In this document: in pieces, positions 7,569-13,288 of the stretch | How the letters are laid out: the number at the start of each line of letters is the position of its first letter | Position numbering within the stretch: position 1 is the stretch's first letter | Source: Mobilitalea sp. | GTDB lineage: Bacteria; Bacillota_A; Clostridia; Lachnospirales; Lachnospiraceae | Reading direction: 5' to 3' | Assembly (NCBI GenBank): GCA_029974875.1 | Contig: JARKQP010000312.1 | Span: forward strand, 1 to 16,203 | DNA: 16,203 bases | Notes under the pieces: generated by a model | What the model saw: only the letters and a program-made list of their open reading frames with translations | Told to the model about the DNA's origin: nothing | The model's database searches: none | Program-made: the position numbers and the translations under genes

Positions 7569-7835
7569 AATAAATTAATGGGACTAATAAATTAAGGAGC
7601 CAATAAATTAAGAAGCCAATAAATTAAGGAACCAATAAATTAAAGGATCAATAAATTAAAGAACCAATAAATTAAGGAGCCAATAAATTAAGGAGCCAAT
7701 AAATTAAGGAGACAATAAATTAAGGAGCCAATAAATTAAAGAACCAATAAATTAAAGGATCAATAATTGAAGGATCAATAATTAAAAGATCAATAATTAA
7801 AGAATTATAATTAAAGAATCAATAAATTAATGGTT
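7569..7835 (+). repeat. 16-bp AT-rich tandem repeat array
   Basis: Eleven consecutive 16-bp units run from 7586 to 7761, consensus AATAAATTAAGGAGCC, with variants ending GGAACC, AAGGATC or AAGAACC. A 17-bp founder-like unit precedes them (7569-7585). Shorter 15-bp and irregular units, such as AATAATTAAAAGATC, follow to about 7835. Degenerate AATAAATTAA-like sequence continues on both sides (about 7500-7568 and 7836-7915). All frames hold stops, so it is noncoding. There are no unique spacers, so it is not a CRISPR. This array and its flanks account for most of the gene-free stretch 7446-8228; the remainder holds a terminator and a promoter. Confidence 0.95.
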
Positions 7836-7923
7836 GATAAAACACTAGATTAGTGATTTGGCGAATTAATGAATTGATCCCTTATAAAGCTAATAAATTG
7901 ATATATCCATAAGTTGCGACCTT

Positions 7924-7952
7924 AATAAAGTGCCAAATAGGCACTTTATTTT
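7924..7952 (+). terminator. intrinsic terminator ahead of the Tad operon
   Basis: AATAAAGTGCC (7924-7934) pairs perfectly with GGCACTTTATT (7940-7950) around the loop AAATA, and the stem runs into TTTTG. This is the clearest terminator in the window. It separates the bofA and repeat-array transcript from the pilus promoter that starts about 40 bp later. Confidence 0.8.
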
Positions 7953-8024
7953 GTAAGAAATATGAAAAAAGCAATATAAATTTGTAGAAATTTGACAAAA
8001 ATGATTGAACTCAAAAGAAAGGAT

Positions 8025-8053
8025 TTGACAATAAAGCCACAATAATGTAATAT
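8025..8053 (+). promoter_or_regulatory. sigma-A type promoter of the Tad operon
   Basis: A perfect -35 box TTGACA (8025-8030) is followed after exactly 17 bp by TAATAT (8048-8053), five of six matches to the -10 consensus. Two further TTGACA boxes lie at 7992-7997 and 8055-8060. Both of those are followed within a few bases by AATGATTG, giving a 63-bp spaced direct repeat around the promoter. Transcription from here would give a leader of about 165-170 nt, AT-rich near 8100-8130, before the GTG start at 8229. Confidence 0.65.
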
Positions 8054-8228
8054 ATTGACAAGCAAATGATTGCTATGCTAGTAAGCAGTTATTACTTTCT
8101 TATATATATATCTATTATCATATATATCGTATGCTCCAAACGAAGCTGACACCATTAGTTGATAAAATCAAATAATCGTTACACACATCTTTCCAATGTG
8201 CCTGTACGATATCTTAGGAGGATTCTTA

Positions 8229-9224
8229 GTGGAAAGAATATTTGCACTGTATGATTCTGACTTCTATTATGCTACCCGCTTTATGGAATATTTCAAGAAA
8301 GAAAGGGATGTTCCTTTTGAAATTACGGTTTTCACACAGCTTGAGAGCCTGAGGGAATATCTTCAGACGAATTTTGTCAATATCCTGCTGTTAGGCAGTG
8401 ACTTGGACGAGGATGAAGTTTTTGCAAAAAAAGCCAGATATGTCTATCGATTTACGGATACCCCAGGTGGGAAGGATAAAGAGCAAGGCCAGATATACAG
8501 ATATCAGCCGGTCCGGAAGGTGATGCAGGATATCCTCACTGACTTTAGGAGTAAGGAGAACAGGATACCTCAGGAAGCAGCTGTTAATCAGGTAACGATC
8601 CTTACCGTCTTCTCTCCGAGGCAGCGGCAGGAGGCTCTTGCCTATGCGCTGGCGCTGCATTCCGCTTTATTGCAGCAGAAAAATGTGCTGTTTATTAACC
8701 TGGAGCTTTTGCCGGCTGCACTTACTGCGGAGCTGGAAAGCGGTGGGAGTGTTTTATCAGAACTAATTTATTATATAAAAGAGAAAAAGGATGTCAACGT
8801 AAAGCTAAAGGAGCTTACTGACCGGCTGGGAAGAGCAGAATATTTATGTGGTTTGGATCATGCTGCGGATATTCTGGCGCTGGACCCGGAGGATGCAAAG
8901 AGGCTTGTAGAGGAGCTAAGAAGGAATAGGGATTACCAGGTAATTTTATTTTATATCAGCAGCGTGTCGGAAGCATTGGGGGAATTGATGCTATATAGCG
9001 ATGTGCTGGTTACGATAAAGGGCTGTACCGAATATGACGGGGTGCTGTATGGTACCTGGTTAAAGCAGCTGCAGCGGACAGGAGGCCAATTGCCGCTGGA
9101 CAGGTATTTTGCCGTGGAGCTGCCGGAGGAGGATTATGGACAGGCTCCGGTTGCCGCTGACCGGTTAAGGAGCAGTAGGGCCTGGCAATTGGCGGAGAAC
9201 AGCAGGGAAGAGCTGGGACTATAA
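8229..9224 (+). CDS. tadZ: CpaE/TadZ-like pilus localisation protein with degenerate P-loop, 331 aa
   Basis: This gene opens the Tad/Flp pilus operon. TadZ/CpaE proteins mark the pole or site where the pilus machine assembles. GTG 8229 is preferred over an in-frame ATG at 8196 because AGGAGG (8216-8221) sits 7 bases upstream; the ATG has no such site. Residues 2-100 resemble an atypical receiver domain. Residues about 121-310 resemble a ParA/MinD-type fold: the strand VTILTVFSP, then VLFINLELL (152-160) and QVILFYISS. At the P-loop position the family's GGxGKT is replaced by SPRQRQEA (129-136), without the lysine or the glycines, so ATP binding is doubtful. The stop lies one base before the cpaF start, implying coupled translation. 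Confidence 0.85.
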   Translation: MERIFALYDSDFYYATRFMEYFKKERDVPFEITVFTQLESLREYLQTNFVNILLLGSDLDEDEVFAKKARYVYRFTDTPGGKDKEQGQIYRYQPVRKVMQDILTDFRSKENRIPQEAAVNQVTILTVFSPRQRQEALAYALALHSALLQQKNVLFINLELLPAALTAELESGGSVLSELIYYIKEKKDVNVKLKELTDRLGRAEYLCGLDHAADILALDPEDAKRLVEELRRNRDYQVILFYISSVSEALGELMLYSDVLVTIKGCTEYDGVLYGTWLKQLQRTGGQLPLDRYFAVELPEEDYGQAPVAADRLRSSRAWQLAENSREELGL

Positions 9225-9225
9225 G

Positions 9226-10536
9226 ATGATTCATTGCATTTTGTACTGTATGGGGGGCATGGGCATAACCATGGATAATTTAAAGGAGCTTTTAAAGCAA
9301 AGGGTTGTGGAAAACATTGATTTAACGAGGGAAATTACCGATGATGAAATATATGGGCTGATTGACCGTACCTTAATTGAGCATGGCAGGGAGGGCTATA
9401 TCAGTATCCAGGAGAAGCGACGTCTGCGAAAGGATATTTTTAACTCGATCCGGAAGCTGGATATTATCCAGGAGCTGATCGATGATCCTGACATTACGGA
9501 GATCATGGTGAATGGCATGGATAAAATCTTTATTGAGAGAAACGGAAGGATATACCCGGTTCCGAAACAGTTTGAGTCGAGACAAAAGCTAGAGGATGTT
9601 GTGCAGCAAATGGTGGCACATTCTAATAGAATCATTAATGAAGCCAGCCCAATTGTGGATTCCAGGCTACCGGACGGATCCCGGGTTAACATCGTCCTAT
9701 CACCGGTTGCAATGGAGGGGCCGATTATTACAATCAGAAAATTTCCGGGCTCACCCATTACAATTGACCGGTTAATTGAACTGGATTCAATTTCAGAGGA
9801 AGCGGCAGAGTTTTTACGCATGCTTGTCGTTGCAGGCTACAATCTTTTTATTAGTGGCGGCACTGGATCCGGTAAAACAACATTTCTTAATGTTCTGTCT
9901 AATTTCATCCCCTCTGACGAAAGAATTATTACGATTGAAGACTCAGCAGAGCTTCAACTGCGTAATATATCCAATCTTGTCCGTCTGGAGGTACGTAATG
10001 CTAATTCAGAGGGAAGTAATGAGATCACGATCCGGGATCTCATTAAAACTTCTCTTCGCATGAGGCCGGACCGGATAATCATCGGGGAAATCCGTGACGG
10101 AGCGGCAGCCGATCTGCTTCAGGCCATGAATACGGGTCATGATGGCTCTATTTCAACAGGACACGCGAACACCCCCCTTGATATGCTGGGCCGCCTAGAG
10201 TCCCTAGTACTACTGGTGGCAGATATTCCCCTCCTAGCCATAAGAAAGCAGATTACATCGGCTATTGACATTATCGTACATCTTGGCAGGTTGCGGGACA
10301 GATCCCGGAAATTACTTGAGATTACCGAGGTACTGGATTGCCAGGGAGGTGAGTTCCGACTGAACCCACTCTACCTGTTTGAGGAAACCGCAGAAAGGGA
10401 TGGGAAGCTGGAGGGGCGCTTTGTAAAGCAGAATGAGCTGGTCAATACCGGGAAATTAAAAAGGGCAGGCCTTAATATGGCATCATTTCCACCGGGGGCG
10501 GACGGCAGACAAAAGGAGAAAGGAGCTGTTCCATGA
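9226..10536 (+). CDS. cpaF: CpaF/TadA pilus assembly ATPase, 436 aa
   Basis: This hexameric cytoplasmic ATPase powers Tad pilus extension and probably retraction. Seen in the sequence: GGTGSGKT (211-218, Walker A); EDSAEL after strand ITI; RMRPDRIIIGEIRDG (278-292, Walker B region); and TGHDGSISTGHAN (303-315, histidine box). The N-terminal region carries the CpaF pattern with ITEIMVNG and a three-helix start. ATG 9226 begins one base after the tadZ stop and lacks a good ribosome binding site. In-frame ATGs at 9250, 9259 and 9271 are alternatives, and 9271 (MDNLKELL) looks most like other N-termini. The 3' end overlaps tadB by four bases (ATGA). Codon choice between about 9820 and 10110 differs from the rest of the gene. 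Confidence 0.96.
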   Translation: MIHCILYCMGGMGITMDNLKELLKQRVVENIDLTREITDDEIYGLIDRTLIEHGREGYISIQEKRRLRKDIFNSIRKLDIIQELIDDPDITEIMVNGMDKIFIERNGRIYPVPKQFESRQKLEDVVQQMVAHSNRIINEASPIVDSRLPDGSRVNIVLSPVAMEGPIITIRKFPGSPITIDRLIELDSISEEAAEFLRMLVVAGYNLFISGGTGSGKTTFLNVLSNFIPSDERIITIEDSAELQLRNISNLVRLEVRNANSEGSNEITIRDLIKTSLRMRPDRIIIGEIRDGAAADLLQAMNTGHDGSISTGHANTPLDMLGRLESLVLLVADIPLLAIRKQITSAIDIIVHLGRLRDRSRKLLEITEVLDCQGGEFRLNPLYLFEETAERDGKLEGRFVKQNELVNTGKLKRAGLNMASFPPGADGRQKEKGAVP

Positions 10537-11270
10537 ATTGCAGTATTTACCGGATGCCCTGGAAAGAAAAGCTTCGTTATAGCTTACAAGGATTTTTAAT
10601 TTTCACAGTTCTTGGAGTTTTATTCTATCGTAGTATCTTAGGAATTCTATTTTTATTTCCATTTATCTATTTTTATCAGAAATATCAGCTTAGAAACCAA
10701 ATAAATGAGCGCAAGTGGAGGCTGAACCTGGAATTTAAGGATGGCATCCAGGCAGTTTCTGCAGCCCTTGAGGCCGGATACTGTGCGGAAAATGCCTTTG
10801 AGGAGGCATATCAGGATCTGGGACAAATTTATGCACCTGATTCCATGATCCAAAAGGAATTGTCCTATATCGTGAACCAGCTTCGGATGAACATTACGGT
10901 GGAAAGGGCGCTGGCCGAGTTCGCCGGGCGCTCCGGGATAGAGGATATCAAAAGCTTTGCGGATGTGTTCGCCACGGCAAAACGGACCGGCGGGGATTTA
11001 ATCCATATCATTAAGGTTACCTCGGATATCATCAGTGACAAGGTCGAGGTAAAAAGGGAAATACTCACACTTCTTTCGGCAAAGCGGCTGGAAGCAAATA
11101 TTATGAAGGTAATGCCGCTTTTTATTCTTATCTATCTGTCTTTGTCCTCCCCGGGCTTCTTAGATCCCCTGTATCACAACCTGCTAGGTATCTTCATTAT
11201 GTCAGTTTTTCTCCTCTGCTATTTGGGGGCATGTCTTGTTATCGATAAAATCATAAAAATTGAGGTGTAA
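10533..11270 (+). CDS. tadB: TadB-like pilus inner-membrane platform protein, 245 aa
   Basis: TadB is one half of the inner-membrane platform that couples CpaF to pilin assembly. It has N-terminal hydrophobic segments at about 19-48, a cytoplasmic T2SSF-type region at about 65-185 (FKDGIQAVSAALEAGYCAENAF; FAGRSGIEDIKSFADVFATAKRTGGDL), and C-terminal membrane segments at about 189-208 and 216-238. AGGAG at 10521-10525 with a 7-base spacer supports ATG 10533. That start overlaps the cpaF stop as ATGA, so the two are translationally coupled. It is shorter than proteobacterial TadB (about 320 aa), as I recall for clostridial forms. Confidence 0.93.
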   Translation: MNCSIYRMPWKEKLRYSLQGFLIFTVLGVLFYRSILGILFLFPFIYFYQKYQLRNQINERKWRLNLEFKDGIQAVSAALEAGYCAENAFEEAYQDLGQIYAPDSMIQKELSYIVNQLRMNITVERALAEFAGRSGIEDIKSFADVFATAKRTGGDLIHIIKVTSDIISDKVEVKREILTLLSAKRLEANIMKVMPLFILIYLSLSSPGFLDPLYHNLLGIFIMSVFLLCYLGACLVIDKIIKIEV

Positions 11271-11282
11271 GGAGGTGTGTCC

Positions 11283-12785
11283 ATGTGGATCCTTAACAGT
11301 GTGATTCTTTTTGCCGCTTTGCTTGGTCTCCTCTATGGCTATAGGAAAGGGGAAGAATTGGATCTGGAGCTTGATAAGAAGGAGCACAAGCTTTTCTTCT
11401 GGTATCCCTTGATTCAATGCATATTGGTCTGCACGAAGCTGGAGCAGGTGCTGTTAAAAAAACACCATATATCAGAGGCAGTCAAGGCTTTTCACCAAAC
11501 CAATAAACCGGAGCTGCCGGTGAGGCTGTTCTGGTATCAAAGGATTGCCACAGCCTTGACCGTATTTGTGCTGTTTAACCTGCTTTCCCTCTTTGGGACG
11601 CTGGTGGATAGCGGTGGTTTATCCCTTGTGGACGGGAGGTATATAGAAAGACCCGGCTACGGTGAAGGAAGCTCTGAGCTGGAGCTGAAGGTTAAAGTAA
11701 AGCAGGAAAAGGAGGCTTCGCAGCAGGAGGATATTCCTGATTCCCAGGAGGTCACCGTCAAGGTTGGGGAGCAAAGGTATACGCAGAGTGAAGCAGATCA
11801 ATTATTTGAAAAGGCAATTGAGTATCTCCAGAAAGATATGCTGGGAAATAATCCATCCCTGGAAGGGGTTTCTGAAAGACTGAATTTCTGCAAAGCAATT
11901 CCGGGGACAAGCGTAAGGGTTACCTGGGTGCCGGAGGATTATAAGCTGATTTCCGCAGATGGAAGCATACATAATGAGGATATTCCCGAAGAAGGAATTA
12001 CTACCTCCGTGAAAGCAGTTCTGGATTACTATGAATTAAAAAAGGAGCATCGGATTACACTTTACATCCTGCCAAAAAAATATAGTGCAGAGGAACAATT
12101 TAAGCAGAATTTAGCAGAGGAGATGAATGACCTGTCTGTAAAAACGGCTGCCCGGCCTTTCCTGGAGCTGCCGTCCCGGATAGGGGATTATAAGCTTTCC
12201 TGGGAACAGAAGAGCAGTGATCCGGGACTTAGCCTATTTATCTTGGGGCTGGTGGCAGTCTTCGCAGTCTGGAGCTACGGAGGGAGGCAGCTGGAGACCC
12301 GCCTTAAGAAAAGGAAGGAGCAGATGCTGCTGGATTATCCGGAGGTGATTAATAAATTCACATTACTTATAAATGCCGGAATGACAATCCGCCAGACCTG
12401 GATAAAAATTGCGGAGGATTATAGCAGTAAAAGGGACAGCAGCCAGAGCCAGAAGAGGTATCTGTATGAAGAGATGCTGGTTACAGTAAGGGAGCTAAAG
12501 CTTGGGATTCCTGAAAAGACGGCATATGAGCAGTTTGGAAGAAGAATCGGACTAATACCCTATATTAAGTTCTGTTCCCTGCTTTCCCAAAACCTGGTGA
12601 AGGGAACCAGGGGATTTACGGAGCTGCTGATCCTGGAGGCCTCGGAGGCCTTCGAGGATCGGAAGGAGGCCGCCAAAAGGCTTGGTGAGGAGGCCGGGAC
12701 AAAGCTCCTTATCCCGATGATGGTTCTGCTAATCCTGGTATTTCTGGTCATAATGATTCCTGCTTTTTTATCCTTCCGCCTGTAG
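11283..12785 (+). CDS. tadC: TadC-like platform protein with large extracytoplasmic insert, 500 aa
   Basis: ATG 11283 is chosen because AAGGAGG (11269-11275, overlapping the tadB stop) lies 7 bases upstream; a GTG at 11277 is too close. Membrane segments are at about 2-18, 87-106, 316-334 and 474-497. Residues about 345-470 look like the T2SSF platform domain (YPEVINKFTLLINAGMTIRQ; YEEMLVTVRELKLGIPEKTA). Between the second and third segments lies an insert of about 205 residues not found in ordinary TadC. It starts with a charged K/E/Q-rich linker. It continues with a stretch like a degenerate bacterial Ig-like (aBig) repeat, containing LNFCKAIPGTSVRVTWVPED and SADGSIHNEDIPEEG. By topology this insert should face the outside. 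The TadC role is well supported; the insert's function is unknown. Confidence 0.88.
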   Translation: MWILNSVILFAALLGLLYGYRKGEELDLELDKKEHKLFFWYPLIQCILVCTKLEQVLLKKHHISEAVKAFHQTNKPELPVRLFWYQRIATALTVFVLFNLLSLFGTLVDSGGLSLVDGRYIERPGYGEGSSELELKVKVKQEKEASQQEDIPDSQEVTVKVGEQRYTQSEADQLFEKAIEYLQKDMLGNNPSLEGVSERLNFCKAIPGTSVRVTWVPEDYKLISADGSIHNEDIPEEGITTSVKAVLDYYELKKEHRITLYILPKKYSAEEQFKQNLAEEMNDLSVKTAARPFLELPSRIGDYKLSWEQKSSDPGLSLFILGLVAVFAVWSYGGRQLETRLKKRKEQMLLDYPEVINKFTLLINAGMTIRQTWIKIAEDYSSKRDSSQSQKRYLYEEMLVTVRELKLGIPEKTAYEQFGRRIGLIPYIKFCSLLSQNLVKGTRGFTELLILEASEAFEDRKEAAKRLGEEAGTKLLIPMMVLLILVFLVIMIPAFLSFRL

Positions 12786-12829
12786 GGAGGAAACCAAAAG
12801 AGGGAAAGGTTTACTGATAAATAAAATAG

Positions 12830-12970
12830 GTAATTGCAAAACTGTGGTCAGTGAAACTTTTCATATAATTGGCGCAAATTCCTTTGCTCCATGCTGTATA
12901 TGCGCTAATTACGCTCAGGAACCTGCACCAATTGTATAAAAACAGCAAAGTTTCTGGGTTTAGCAATTAC
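12830..12970. repeat. 141-bp extended imperfect palindrome upstream of the pilin gene
   Basis: Several nested complementary blocks share one centre. GTAATTGC (12830-12837) pairs with 12963-12970. GAAACTTT (12853-12860) pairs with AAAGTTTC (12947-12954). AATTGG (12867-12872) pairs with CCAATT (12928-12933) and extends four pairs outward. TTCCT (12879-12883) pairs with AGGAA (12917-12921). It fills most of the 237-bp gap between tadC and the pilin gene. It could fold as a long structured leader or be a decayed palindromic mobile repeat. No T-tract follows. Confidence 0.6.
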
Positions 12971-13022
12971 TTAGTAAATAAAACAAGGAAAGGAGCTCTG
13001 CTAAAAGGGCCGAGTATAACGG

Positions 13023-13229
13023 ATGAAGAATAGGTTGAAAAAATATTATTGGAGTATTGCAGCAAAACAGCTGGATGGAATTGGCGTAATTGAGGTCATA
13101 TTGATTTTGGTCATTATTATTGGCTTAGTATTGATATTTAGGAACCAGATTACGGCTATCATCCAAGGCGCATTTGAGTCTATTAACGGGAATGCGGGAG
13201 AAATTAATACGGAGATCAAGATTGACTAG
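13023..13229 (+). CDS. flp: Flp1-like prepilin (major Tad pilin candidate), 68 aa
   Basis: This short protein has a basic leader (MKNRLKKYYW), then QLDGIGVIEVILILVIIIGLVLIF, a prepilin cleavage motif followed by one hydrophobic helix. Cleavage after Gly19 would place Glu24 at +5, as type IV-type pilins require. The mature protein would be about 49 residues, mostly one membrane or fibre helix with a short polar tail. An in-frame TAA at 13017-13019 forces the start at ATG 13023. Only AAGGG at 13005-13009 lies upstream, so translation initiation looks weak or structure-dependent. It is separated from tadC by a 237-bp palindrome-containing gap and may have its own regulation. Confidence 0.92.
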   Translation: MKNRLKKYYWSIAAKQLDGIGVIEVILILVIIIGLVLIFRNQITAIIQGAFESINGNAGEINTEIKID

Positions 13230-13253
13230 GGTGTACCATGATTTACCCTATTT
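13228..13253 (+). terminator. weak attenuator-like hairpin after the pilin gene
   Basis: AGGGTG (13228-13233, overlapping the pilin stop) can pair with TTTACCCT (13244-13249) through six base pairs around a 10-nt loop, followed by ATTTTG. Such a structure could reduce read-through from the pilin into the large downstream gene. It is short, so confidence is low. Confidence 0.3.
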
Positions 13254-13288
13254 TGGGGGTGGTAAGCTGACTGAGAGGAGGATAGCCA

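Noticed and set aside
7586..7761. CRISPR array
   Set aside because: Units are directly adjacent with no unique spacers, the period is only 16 bp, and no cas genes are present.
7446..7920. Replication origin with DnaA boxes
   Set aside because: The region is AT-rich and repetitive, but no TTATCCACA-type boxes were seen and no dnaA or dnaN is nearby.
8060..8228. Cyclic-di-GMP riboswitch in the Tad leader
   Set aside because: A long leader before a pilus operon suggested it, but I could not find the conserved GEMM-I or GEMM-II core sequences.
9776..10063. Overlapping + strand frame of 95 codons inside cpaF
   Set aside because: It runs over the Walker A region in another frame, has no ribosome binding site, and arises from the local codon shift.
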